Shown here piece after piece: positions 46,946 to 57,900 of a stretch of DNA of 64,000 nt. Under the pieces are notes generated by a model. That model was not told the DNA's origin. It saw nothing but the letters and a program-made list of their open reading frames with translations, and did no database searches. Source of the DNA: Halorussus caseinilyticus. Its GTDB lineage: Archaea > Halobacteriota > Halobacteria > Halobacteriales > Haladaptataceae. Every line of letters starts with the position of its first letter. The stretch's first letter is position 1. Made by a program: the position numbers and the translations under genes. Location: contig NZ_CP119813.1 of NCBI RefSeq assembly GCF_029338395.1, forward strand, positions 62,001 through 126,000, in the 5' to 3' direction.

Positions 46946-47440
46946 ATGACTAACAATCCTCCTACCAGACGAGCGCTCCTCGGAACAATCGCTATGGCAA
47001 CGAGCGGTTGCCTCGGCCAGTTCACTAACCGACGGTCCGTGTCTCTGACAGGCGTTCGCCTTCATAATTGGACCGACTCTGAGGCCTCAGTTCACGTCAA
47101 ACTGTTCCGCGAAGGCAATCGTGTTCTTAACGAGACCGTAACACTTGCTCCGCGACGTGAACCGGAATCTGCGGCATCGTTCACAGCAGGATGGTCTGTC
47201 AAGATGGCCCGCTACCGCGTCCGTCTCCAAACAACAGACGGCAATGTAAAACTTGAACGCAAGTTCCCCTCGGACGACTTCGGCTGGGACGGCTGTGCGT
47301 TCCTTGACGCCGACCTTGAGAATAATCGTAGTCCCAATCAAACGGTAGACTCCAATACTGAGCAATCGTTCGAAATGCACCTACAGGAAGTAAATGATCC
47401 AGAAGACTTCTCAAGCGAATACTGCCCGGACATGAACTAA
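46946..47440 (+). CDS. Tat lipoprotein, possible immunity protein
   Basis: 164 residues with twin Arg at 8-9 (TRRALLGTIAMATSGC) and lipobox Cys22, so membrane-anchored on the outside. The mature domain is beta-rich (VRLHNWTDSEASVHVKLFREGNRVLNETVTL), like small haloarchaeal surface domains. It follows the halocin-like gene after 283 bp with its own AT-rich upstream region. A surface lipoprotein next to a secreted toxin is a common immunity arrangement; here it is inference. Confidence 0.7.
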   Translation: MTNNPPTRRALLGTIAMATSGCLGQFTNRRSVSLTGVRLHNWTDSEASVHVKLFREGNRVLNETVTLAPRREPESAASFTAGWSVKMARYRVRLQTTDGNVKLERKFPSDDFGWDGCAFLDADLENNRSPNQTVDSNTEQSFEMHLQEVNDPEDFSSEYCPDMN

Positions 47441-47649
47441 GGGATACAATTCTATTAACAGACCGGACCGCACAGGACGGCCTCAACATACAGGTCGCCC
47501 TTTCGAAAGCCCAGACGCACGGTCAGAAGACAACCTCGAACAAGGAAAAACAGAGGATTTGCTAGTATATGCCTCCCACTAGTCACTATCCTATTGTTGT
47601 TCTGCTCAAAAATCAGTAGTGGTTGTCTCTCTCAGTGCTCCACTTCGGT

Positions 47650-47727
47650 TCAGCGCTCGTCAGCAGTTTCGACTAGCTTTTCCAGAAACTCAACGGCTTT
47701 CGTTTTGGCAGTGTGGAAGATGTACAA
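47650..47727 (-). pseudogene. 3' gene fragment at the integrase 2 unit
   Basis: Frame lacking a start, ending YIFHTAKTKAVEFLEKLVETADER before TGA at 47650-47652. It is cut where the duplicated integrase promoter begins (about 47725), mirroring the fragment at 41760-42023 beside the other copy. Confidence 0.3.
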
Positions 47728-47742
47728 CCCAATCACCAAAAG

Positions 47743-47757
47743 TATAAACTAGCTAGT
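47743..47757 (+). promoter_or_regulatory. TATA box and palindrome before integrase 2
   Basis: TATAAA at 47743-47748 and ACTAGCTAGT at 47748-47757, same spacing as in copy 1, 36 bp ahead of the leader ATG 47779. Confidence 0.6.
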
Positions 47758-47778
47758 ACGAAAACCCAACACCCAGAA

Positions 47779-47832
47779 ATGACTCGCCTTAGAATCACCA
47801 ACCCCCACAGAAATCCGGCTCCAACCCTATGA
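47779..47832 (+). CDS. 17-codon leader peptide coupled to integrase 2
   Basis: MTRLRITNPHRNPAPTL, differing from the copy-1 peptide at a few positions but keeping length, frame and the ATGA overlap with the integrase start (47829-47832). The changes between copies include synonymous and amino-acid changes without any frame break, which supports selection on the reading frame. Confidence 0.5.
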   Translation: MTRLRITNPHRNPAPTL

Positions 47833-49063
47833 GCGAGACCATAAACTGGAGCCACCACGACCTCGACGGCCTCGAAGAGCTGTATTGGGATAAAATTGCG
47901 CCTGCGTTGCGCCGTGATGGACGCGACCCCCATACCCGACCGTCCTACGAGACGCTCGCCGACCTCGGATACAGCGGTATCAGCTATACCCTTCAGCAAC
48001 ATCACGACCTCACTGTCAAAGAGTTCCTCACCGACGTGGTCGGCCTCGACGACTCCACCGTTTCCAGTAAATCACCGGATGACTACGCTTGGCAGATATC
48101 GTCCACCGAGACCATCGACGAGTTCGAAGCCTACCTCCGCGCACTCGACCGCCGCCGGAAGCTTGCCGACTCCACGCTCGCCTCGAAACGCACCCATCTA
48201 GCAACCTATGCACAAATCTACGAGGACCTCCACGAGACATCGGACCTGCTCGCGCCGCTTTCTGAACCGTCAGAGCAGGCCGCAGAGACTGAACGCGCCT
48301 ATCAAGTTGTGGAGGTCCTCGACGACGAACTTGCGACCGACGGTACGAAATTCACCTACGTCGGGACGGTCCAGGGCTGGTATGACCGACTCGACCGGCA
48401 CGGCGCGGCCGCCTACAATCCCTTGGATGGCGTGACGACCGACTTCGGCTGGGAGCGCACAGAACCCGACAATAAGGCACTAGCGCCTTCGGACGTCCGC
48501 GCACTCAATAACGAGGCCAACACACCCGCAGATCGCCTCCTGCTCGTTGCACTCGCCGCGTGGGGGTTACGGTCGGGCGAGGTCGCTCGACTTCACGTCA
48601 ACCAGTTCGTCGGTGTCGACTCCGATGATCCACACCTTGAGTTCAAGGAGCGGAAGAACGGCCCGAGTACGGTCAGCCTCCTCTACGGCTTGGACGCCTA
48701 CCGGGAGCGCCAGCGCGAACTCGATGACTACGACGAGTGGAATGGCTACCTATTCCCCTCGACACAGGCCGAGGCTGGCCACATTGACTCAGATACTGTC
48801 CGGAATCGATTCCACCGACTCGCCGAACAGGCTGATGTCCGTGTCGACGGTGGCCTCCCGAAGCCCCACATGGCCCGTCGGTTCTGGTATAGCCAGTATC
48901 AGGACGCACTTGCAGACGTGCTCGACCGCCTTGATATTATCGCTGACGAGCAGGGAGTTCATCCGCAGACGTGGTGCATCAGAACTATCTCTCCGAGGAG
49001 AAACGTCGAGAGGCTCGGCGGCCTGCAATGCGGGAGTTACTTGCGGACGCGTTCGGCGAGTAG
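47829..49063 (+). pseudogene. Tyrosine recombinase 2 (XerC/D-like), last part out of frame
   Basis: Closely similar to integrase 1 over its length. In-frame parts include RRKLADSTLASKRTHLATYAQIY, catalytic Arg (AAWGLRSGEVARLH) and H-x-x-R (PKPHMARRFWYSQYQ). Near 48958 the frame shifts; the natural end (SSADVVHQNYLSEEKRREARRPAMRELLADAFGE, with the catalytic Tyr) lies in another frame and stops at TAG 49061-49063. As read, the catalytic Tyr is missing. Integrase 1 and 2 are in the same orientation about 5.7 kb apart. Confidence 0.75.
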
Positions 49064-49262
49064 TCATCGAGGTCTTGGACGCTCGTTTGGACCTTCGCTC
49101 GCACCTTCCGGGTAGCCTCGGCGTCCTCGCTCTGACAGTAGTGTTTCAATTTTGTGAAGGTGTGGCGGCTTCGACAGCGGCCGACGTAGTCGTTTCGGGC
49201 GTCTTCTTGACGATGAAGACGTACTTGCAGTCAGGACAGACGGTGACGGTGCAAAGGGTCAT
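48985..49262 (-). pseudogene. DUF5817-like zinc-ribbon protein, one frameshift
   Basis: ATG 49262: MTLCTVTVCPDCKYVFIVKKTPETTT, then the frame must shift by one base (near 49185) to read CGRCRSRHTFTKLKHYCQSEDAEATRKVRAKV. The two CxxC knuckles, PETT turn and following helix are the DUF5817 pattern from haloarchaea. Its 3' half overlaps the end of integrase 2 on the other strand. A truncated relative lies at 40463-40540. Confidence 0.5.
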
Positions 49263-49310
49263 AGCTCCGCAATCAGGCGGAGGGTAGTAATAGCTGACTG
49301 TCTGGCCTAA

Positions 49311-51560
49311 TCACATGAACTCGTCCAGACTAGAGTTCCGACTGAACGAGGTGGTCCCGCCGCTTTCGCTCTCCACAGCATTCGCGCCAAACAGCGGTTC
49401 GACATCACGGTCGCCGTCCTGACGTTCAGCGAATGCCGTTAATCGCTTCGCCCGCGTCTGGCCGATCCGGTCCACGTTCTGAAGGAACGCTTCTAGCTGG
49501 TCTTCGCGTTTGACCTGTTCGTAGGCTTCGCCGAGACCGCCAGCTAATGTCTCGGTCTGGAAGTCGAATCGGGTATCGCCGGTGTCCATCTCGGTCAGGT
49601 AGTCGCGGAGGTTCGAGATCGTCACGCGTCCGACACCGTGGACGTGGCGGGCGACGGGTAGGTCTTCTCGCGGAACGCCCTTCTCGATGCTCGTCACGAA
49701 GTCGTCGTACCAGTCGGGTTTCTCGGCCTGAATCGCGTCGAACAGAGGTGTCGCCGCATCGAGCGTCCGTGAGAGGTTCCGTGCCGTCATGCGGATCGAC
49801 GTCGGGTCTACATTCGTCCGGTCCTCGATTTCGGTCGCGGGAATCCCCTGACTCCAATACCAGCCGAGGATACCGGTGACGATGGCAGGGTCTTCATCCG
49901 GCAGGTACTCGGCGTTGAGGAGTTTGTCTTCGAAGTCCGTCGAGAGCCCGTCGTGCGAGAGGTAGGCGTCCGTGAACACGGCGAACTGATAGAGCAAATT
50001 CTGAGCGGTGAACGTGTCCTTGGATTCGAGGTCGGCACAAAGGTCGTGGACGCTCCGTAGCGAGTACCCGCCGAAAACGTTGAAGTTAAATTCCACGGCG
50101 GCGCTTCCCTGCCGCGTGTTCTCGAATCGCTGTTCGGTCTCTTTCTCCCGGAGGAAGCCGAACTTCTGTAACCAGTCGGCCGCCTCCCGAAGCTTTTGAC
50201 GCATTCGCGTCCGCTTATCGACCGTTCCGTCGTCCCACGCACGGTCGCCGGAGAGCTGATGCCAGAATAGCGTCTCGGTCAGGAAGTCTTCTATCTCTTC
50301 GGGCGTGTCCCAGCCCATCTCGACCAGTTCGAGTATGAGCCAGCGGAGACCGTCGCCCGAATCGACGTGCGACGTGACCGGTTCGAGGTCAGGGTCGTTG
50401 AAGAACTGTTCGCTCGCAGCATCGAAATCCGAATAGAAAGGGTACGCGTAGCCCTTCTCGAATCCTTTGCCAGGCCGTGCAACACGGCCAATCCATTGGA
50501 TGTACTCGTAGGTGTGGATGTACTCCATGCCTCCGCCGGTCCATCGCTTCAGGTCACTAACGACGACCGATTGGACCGGGGCGTCGAATCCGTAGGCCAG
50601 CGTCGGAGTGCAGAACAACGCGGCGAGGTCGCCTTCCTCGTAGCACTCTTCGATCCAATTCCGAATCGAAGACGGAAGACTCGCGTGGTGGTAGGCGACG
50701 CCCTTCGACATGAGCGTCGCAAGGTCGTGAAGTTTTCTCGTTGGTTCCATCCCGTCGAGTCGGGACCGAAGCTCGGAGTGGAAGTTCCGGCTACTCCGGT
50801 CGGCGAATGCATTCGTCTCGGCCAGCCCCTCGGCTCGGGCTTCGGTCTTTGGCTTCGACCCGTTGAATACGAGGTACGGCGACTTGCCGGGATTTCCGCG
50901 CAGGTGGTCCACGATTTGGGTTTTCTTATCCGTCTGATCCTCTACCATTACCGGGTGTTCTTCGATCTCGATGCTTCGCTCCTCGTCGCTGACGACGAGA
51001 TTCGCGTTCATCCAGTCGGCTAGCTCTTTCGGGTTGCCGACCGTCGCAGACATGGCGAAGATGTTGACGTTGTTGTCGAGGACCGCCGCGATGGCTTTCT
51101 CAAGTCCCCGGCCACGACGCTCGCCGTAGATAATGTGGAAGTCGTCAAGGACTACGAGGTCGAGCGACCGAACGCCGCCCGTATCCCGGAGCATAGCCTG
51201 ATAGAAACTGTCGAAGGTTGCGACCGGAACGTCAGCATGCCGGTAGCCGCCCTGCTGTACATCATACTCCTCGTCTGCCCATGTGTTCAGTTCCTCTTCT
51301 TTTGCTTTCACCAGTTGCTTGCTCGGTACAAGATACGCGACACGCCCACCCGCGTCGAGCATCTGTTTCGTAACGGCCTCCGCACAGAGTGTCTTTCCGT
51401 TACCGGTTTCCGCGACGAGTAGGTGGTTGCCGCCGTCGAGAATTCGCGCCTCGAAGGCTTGGTGTTGGGTTTCGGTGAGCGAGTCGAAGCCGTGGGCCGC
51501 AAGAAGGTCTTGGACCAACGTCTCGTCTTCTGGCGAAAGTGAACCCGGGAGCGAGGACAT
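49311..51560 (-). CDS. Ski2-like superfamily 2 helicase
   Basis: 749 residues. Walker A AETGNGKT (50-57), motif II DDFH (139-142, replacing the usual DE-x-H), motif III MSATVGNPKE, motif V TPTLAYGFDAPVQSVVVSDL and motif VI YIQWIGRVARPGKG, followed by a winged helix and a C-terminal helix-hairpin-helix region (VGRVTISNLRDYL; VDRIGQTRAKRLTAF). This is the Hel308/Ski2 layout. It is divergent from the AddB-like gene 172 bp away, and such helicases accompany several defence systems, so I include it provisionally in the Argonaute/AddAB module. The Asp in place of Glu in motif II is unusual and may lower ATPase activity. Confidence 0.85.
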   Translation of the reverse strand: MSSLPGSLSPEDETLVQDLLAAHGFDSLTETQHQAFEARILDGGNHLLVAETGNGKTLCAEAVTKQMLDAGGRVAYLVPSKQLVKAKEEELNTWADEEYDVQQGGYRHADVPVATFDSFYQAMLRDTGGVRSLDLVVLDDFHIIYGERRGRGLEKAIAAVLDNNVNIFAMSATVGNPKELADWMNANLVVSDEERSIEIEEHPVMVEDQTDKKTQIVDHLRGNPGKSPYLVFNGSKPKTEARAEGLAETNAFADRSSRNFHSELRSRLDGMEPTRKLHDLATLMSKGVAYHHASLPSSIRNWIEECYEEGDLAALFCTPTLAYGFDAPVQSVVVSDLKRWTGGGMEYIHTYEYIQWIGRVARPGKGFEKGYAYPFYSDFDAASEQFFNDPDLEPVTSHVDSGDGLRWLILELVEMGWDTPEEIEDFLTETLFWHQLSGDRAWDDGTVDKRTRMRQKLREAADWLQKFGFLREKETEQRFENTRQGSAAVEFNFNVFGGYSLRSVHDLCADLESKDTFTAQNLLYQFAVFTDAYLSHDGLSTDFEDKLLNAEYLPDEDPAIVTGILGWYWSQGIPATEIEDRTNVDPTSIRMTARNLSRTLDAATPLFDAIQAEKPDWYDDFVTSIEKGVPREDLPVARHVHGVGRVTISNLRDYLTEMDTGDTRFDFQTETLAGGLGEAYEQVKREDQLEAFLQNVDRIGQTRAKRLTAFAERQDGDRDVEPLFGANAVESESGGTTSFSRNSSLDEFM

Positions 51561-51732
51561 GTTTAGGCAGAAAAGGCGTCCGTATTAAAGTGTTAGTCTT
51601 TTCTACATAATTAGTTTACCAATCCAGCAATTAAATGTCATACACAACTATCATTGCGGTAATGGTTTATAGGCTCTTCTGCCCACCTGAGTCTTAGGTA
51701 GAATTATAAACCTGCCGAAAAACAAAGAATGC

Positions 51733-54700
51733 GTGACAGTTACGTTTCTCAGCGGTAGTGCATTCGAACCCCTCCAAGAGGCGGTGTTCAAGCGGGCAGG
51801 CACCGTCGCAGGCAATCAGCCGGAATCGGTGGTATTTCTCGAAGCGAACGACTACAGACAGCCCGCTATCGCCGATGAGTGGGCAGCGGTGAATGATCCG
51901 TTACGACTCCGTGTAACCGACTTCGACGATTTGGTGTGTGAGTATTACGAGAGACTCGGCGGGCCAGGACGCGTCTCAACACCACTCTGCGGCGACAATT
52001 AATCGGCCGAGCACTGCGGGAAGTCACTGACGAGGCTCACTTTGCCGAAGCACAGGCTTACAACCGAGACGTCCGTGAGCTTCTGTCGGAACTCGCGGGG
52101 GCAGGTTATGATGATACCGCGGAGATCTGGTCATTTGTAGACGACCACCTCAGTGACCGGACGGCGAGTGTAGTCGGCCGAACTGCTGAATCCTTCGCTA
52201 CACTACGGACTGCGTGCGCTAGCGAATCGTACACTATATCGGACGCATATCAGGCCGTTCTGTCATCCGAGACCGAAGTCGAGAAACTCGTTGAGGCCGA
52301 GGTTATTGTCGTCTCTAACTACACTACCCTTTCACAAAACGAAACCGCACTTCTTCAGCGACTCGCTGAGAGCACCGAGGTCTTGATAGCGCTTCCACTA
52401 ACGGCGACACCTGAAACCGATGACCCGCCCTCTGAGAGTCTGATTGGAGCAAACGCATACACTTCCGATGCGGTTGAAACATACCGTTCATTGGCCGATC
52501 AATGCGTGCACGTCTCTGCGGAATCAGGGGGGGACGGTCACGGAAGCGAACTCGCCGTCGCCGCCGGGCAGATCTTCACTCGAACACCGGCAGCCGGCGA
52601 GAATGACACACCGCCTTCGGGGTTACACTGGCGTACCAGCCCAACACCGATCCGTGAAGCCCGTCAGGTAGCTCGGCGCGTCCGGCGGCAACTTGCCGAC
52701 GGCGCAGACCCTGAGGACGTGCTTGTCGTCGTCCCCGAATTGCTGTCGTACCGCGACCAACTCGCTGAAACCTTTGACGAAGTGGGTGTCCATGTCGCCA
52801 ACGTGGGCCGGCCACCGATACAGCAGACGCAAGTCGGGCGAGCAGCGCTGACGCTCGTTGACTGCTGCCTCTCAGACCCGACACAACAGGACGTGGCGGT
52901 ACTGTCGAGCAGTCCCGCAGTGACACTCGGCGACGACAGTGAAACTGTTAACACGACCACGATTCTGAGCCTGATCGACCGGCTCCCGACGACAGACCTC
53001 GATAGGCTTCAGCAGGAACTAGACGACGACCCCACAACGGCTATAGACCACTTCCGCGAGGATATTGAGACGGTTTCGTCTGCGTCACGAGAGAAAACTA
53101 TCGATGCTCTCCGCGAGCTCTTCGACGCGGTCGAATTAGAATCGAACGCGGAACAACTCGCGGATAGCGGTGAGGGAATCGAATTGACCGCGCTAGAGAC
53201 GGTTGAACGCGTCATTGACGCCGTCGAGACGGTAGAATTTTCCGCTGGAGAACGTGGGTTCGGAGATGGAACGTCGGTTGATCCGGTGCGGTACGTGGCC
53301 GACTCGTTAGAAGGGCAACGCGTCGCACAGCGGACACGCGACCAGAAGGGCGTCGTAAGGGTCGTCGGTCCACAGGACGCTCTCGGTCTGTCGTACGATC
53401 ATCTCCACCTCGTCGGTCTCACTCGGGTCGCGTTCCCGCCAAATCGGACCCGACCGGAGTTCTTCGAACGGATTTTCGAGACACTCCCGGACGTGGACAC
53501 AGTCGATAGGAGGGCTCGCGCCCGTTACCAGTTTGCAGTACTCGTTGGTGCGGCCGAGACAGTCCACGTCACCACACCGGAGACGGGAGCCGACGGCGAC
53601 GAGCGCCTTCCGTCGCCGGTACTAAGCGAATTTGCTCGCGTCACAGGACTAGAAGCAGAGACAGTCGACCGAGGTGTCGCCAGTGCTGGGGACCTCCAAC
53701 GCGAACTCGCCGGACTCAACAATCGGGAACGGGAAACCGCACTGTCTCAAGCTGTCGACGAGCAGATGATCCTCTTGCGGACTGCCGAGACGGTTCGACG
53801 AGGAGTCGAGTGTGTGGAGAATCGCGCGAAGACGAAATTGACTTCTCACGACGCCCAATTAGAGCCGGAGACGGTTGCCGAACTCCACGAGACGGAGGCT
53901 CTCAGTCCGACGCAGTTGCGTGACTACGCGCGATGCGGGTTCCGTTACTACGCCGAACGCGTCCTGGGATTCGAGGAGCCGGAAGAATTCCCCACAGAAC
54001 CAACGCCACTTGATCGCGGGTCGCTCGTCCACGACAGCCTCGAATCGTTCTATGCGGACCTGCTCTCGGATACGAATGGCCCTGTCGATCTCGCCGACTA
54101 CGAGCGTGCGGATCTGGAGGAGCGACTGTTAACGAGCGTCCGTACGGAACTGGACGCCCTCAACGCACCAACGGACGGTGCATTCGGCGACCGGTGGCTC
54201 GAACAGTTGCTCGCCGGGTTATCAACCCCATCTAAGAACGACCACTACGGTAGCGATCACCCACACAGAGGTCAAGACCGCGGGCTGTTTATCCGTTTTC
54301 TCGAATACGAATTGGGCGCTGATGACGCCGTCCTCGCGGTTGAGGAACCTCTTGACTTCGGCGCGAGCGGCGATGAAATCCGTGTCACAGTGCCAGACGG
54401 GAGAGAAGTAGCGATTCATGGCCGCATTGATCGTGTTACGGTCGAGGACGACGATGGCGTCGCTGGCATAGTTCACGATTACAAAACCAGCGACCCGACG
54501 ACGAAACTCACGTTCGACGGAGTCGAGTTCCAATTGCCGGTGTACACTATCGCAGCGCAACGGGAGCTACAGAAACAATACGGCGAGGACTTACGATATG
54601 TCGACGGAGGGTTCTACACAGTCGAGCCGCCAGCAGAGGTGACTCGGAAGCGGAGCCTTCAGAAGACGATTTGGCGGAAAGACGGCGACCGCGATGACTT

Positions 54701-54956
54701 CGACCGCTTCCTCAATAGGGACATCCCCGAGCGTATCGCGGACATCAGCGATAGCATCGGTAACGGTGGGTTCCACACCACGACACTGGAAGCGGACGAA
54801 GCAAAGTGCAAACACTGCCAGTTCCGAGACATGTGCGGTGTTCGCCATCATCGTCGCCGCGAGCGCGTCGCGGGCGTAGACGACGAGGGGAGTTACGTCC
54901 CACAGCGGGCTCGGTCTGACAGCTTCTACGACGACCTCGGGGGTGACGAGGCGTGA
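51733..54956 (+). pseudogene. addB: AddB-like helicase/nuclease subunit with RecB-type nuclease, one frameshift
   Basis: About 1070 residues once one base is restored near 51975 (GRV-LNTTLRRQLIGRALREV). The N-terminal part corresponds to the inactive-helicase half of AddB; a P-loop is not evident (FLSGSAFEPLQE). The C-terminal nuclease has LSPTQLRDYARCGFRYYAERVLGF, RGSLVHDSLESFY, GRIDRV and VHDYKTSDP (D, D-x-K), and a cysteine cluster C-x2-C (CKHCQFRDMCG) that with the earlier Cys would hold a 4Fe-4S cluster. This is the RecB/AddB/Cas4 nuclease type. GTG start, terminal GTGA overlap with the AddA-like gene. It would process or degrade linear double-stranded DNA. Confidence 0.8.
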
Positions 54957-57900
54957 ACGACCGCGAGGGTCCAGAGAAGATGACGGCAGACGACGCAAAC
55001 GATGCTGACGACGAGTTCGAGCCACCGACAATCAACAGGTTGCGCTCGAATCTCAGGATCACGTCGCTGTTACGGCCGGGGCGGGAACTGGGAAGACCAC
55101 GACGCTGACCCATCGGTACGTGAAACTCTTGGAAAGCGGCACGGACCCGTCTCAGATCCTGACGATCACGTTCACGACCGACGCGGCAGCCGAAATCCGT
55201 GAACGTGTCCGCGAGACCGTTGCCGAGCGACTGAGCGAGGCGGTGACGAGCGACTGCGGCAAGGAAGACGTCAGAGGCGACGACGCCCCGGACTACGAGC
55301 GGTGGCGGACCATCGCGGACGGGGTCGAGGATAGTTACGTCCATACGATTCACGAGGCATGTGCGCGTCTCCGTTCGGAACTCGCGGTCGAGGCGGGTGT
55401 CCACCCGGACGCAGAGACACTCGACGAGGCGGAGGCAGGTATGCTCGCCCGCGATGTGGTTCGGGAGAGTATCGACTCGATGCTGGCCGACGGTCACGAG
55501 CGCAGTGAGGACCTCCGGCTACTCACCCGACTATGGAGCCGCTCCGGCCTTGAGACAGTTCTCGTCGGACTGCTGGAGAGTCGGCCGATGAGTACAGATT
55601 GGGCCCGTCGGTGGGGTGAGGCCGATCCTGATGAGTACTTAGATGCGGTCTGGCGGTCGGTCTACCCCGTCGACATTGAGACGGCCCGCGAACTCCTGAC
55701 GGACGGCCGGGTTCAGCAGGCGCTCGATACGATTTCGGACATCGATCCCCAGGCCCTCGGAATCGATCCCGACGACGATGACGGAGCGGACTTCATTCGC
55801 ACGGTTGACGGCGTGCTGTCGGAGACCGGTGTTGCCGACGGGAGCGCCGAAGGACGCGACTGGCAGATGGCGCTCGACCGTCTGTGTGACCGAGTGACGA
55901 CTGGTAGCAGAACAGTATACAGCCAGGAGTATCGATACAAGGGTGCGAAAAAGAGGTGGGAAGCGCACGGCGAGAGCTGGGCGCGATTGAAAGACGCGGC
56001 TGACACACTGATTGATGTACTCAATCCCGAAAAGCGCCCGTTCGTCGGGGGCTGGGAGCAGATTACAACGGCAGTCGGTACGCTCCGGCCCTCGCGCGAG
56101 TATTCGAGACAGTCGCCGAACGATACAGTGACCGGAAGGAAAACCAGAACGCAGTCGATTTCGACGACCTAATCGAGGATACCATCACTCTACTGACAGC
56201 GAACGACGACTTCCGAGAGGCCGTCCAATCGAAGTTCGAGTACGTGATGATCGATGAGATGCAGGACACTGACCCGTCCCAGTGGGCGCTTGTTCGCCTT
56301 CTCGCCGGAGCCGACGACCCAACGACACCCCCCAACACCGATACATTCGACGCGAATCTCTTCCTCGTCGGTGACGAAAAACAGAGTATCTACCGCTTCC
56401 GCGGTGCTGACGTTACCACCTTCGGCACGGCGCGAGAGGACCTCAAAGCAGCGAACGGCGACACAGTGGCCGAGCGGGACGATGAGTACGAGACAGACCC
56501 AGCAGAAGTCGAACTAACGGGTAATTTTCGTACCGTCACAGCGCCGCGGGAGTTCGACAACGAACTGTTCGAGCGCGTGTTCAGGCCGTTCGATGAGCAA
56601 CGGGAACCGTTCAGAAGCTACATCACAGTCCCTCAACGGGGAACGTACGGCAGGAACGGAGGTGTCGGGTTCGGTCGAGTACCTCCTCGTCCCTAATGAG
56701 GACGAGCAGGAACTTCACGAGACGGGCTTTCTTGCGAATACACCTATCTTCGGCGATGCAGCCGACCGCGAGGCGCACGCACTGGCCGCGCGATTGACAC
56801 GGCTATTCGCAGACCCTCCGGAGGTGTACGACACGGAGACCGAGGAAATCCGCAAAGCGCGTCCAGAGGACGTGACGATCCTCTTCCGTGCGCGGACGCG
56901 ACTCCCACAGTTCGAGCGTGCGTTCGACGTCTGGGACATACCCTACACTGTCGCCTCTGGCACAGGGTTCTGGGATACACCGGAGATTCGGACTCTCATC
57001 GGGCTCTTCGAAGTGCTTGCGAACCCCGACGATGACGTGGCGCTGTATGGCCTCCTGCGGTCGGCACTGTTCGGATTCACCGACGACGAGATTGCTAACC
57101 CAGCCGCCAGCGAAGGGTCGCTGTGGGGAGCGATCCGCGACAGAGAAGGCGATCTCGGGGATGCCGCGGAACAAATCGAAGGATGGCGAGAACAAGCAGG
57201 CGTTGGTGACGCGACTGCCGCGCCGTCATGGGGACAGCTTCTCTCCGGGATACTTGCAGAGACTGGCTACTTCGGCGCAGTCGGGGCAGGCGATAGGCCG
57301 CAACAAGCCGTGGAAAACGTAGAACAATTCCGCGAACAGGTTCGGTCCTGGGCCGAAGGGGGGAACCCAACCTTAGCAGAACTACTGACGCGAATCCGCG
57401 ACCGACGAGAGGTCGAGACTCACGCGTCACAGGCGACTGTCCCGGAAGACAACGACGGCGTGCGACTCCGGACCATCCACTCCGCGAAAGGACTGGAGTT
57501 CCCCATTGTCGTCGTTCCCGAAGTGGGACGGGAGTTCAATTTCGGCAGCGGTGTCGACGACGACGGAAAAGTGTACCTAGGGGAGATTCCCGTCGGGGAG
57601 GGGACAGAACCAATTCTCGGATTGAAGGCTCCATCGCCGAACGACCCGTACGAGTCAACGGACACCCTCGCGCGGTCGGAGCTGAAGCGCCGCGGTAGGT
57701 GCAGAGAGCGCGCCGAACAGAAGCGACTCCTGTATGTCGCCGCCACGCGGGCCCGCGACCACCTCCTGATGTGTGGACTCCACGAACTGGACGACGACGC
57801 CGACTCACTCACACTGTCGACGTCGAAGCCTCACGGCGACGGGAAACGTTGGCGAGATTGGCTCCAACCAGTGCTCCTCGGTGACGGAACACTCAACCCT

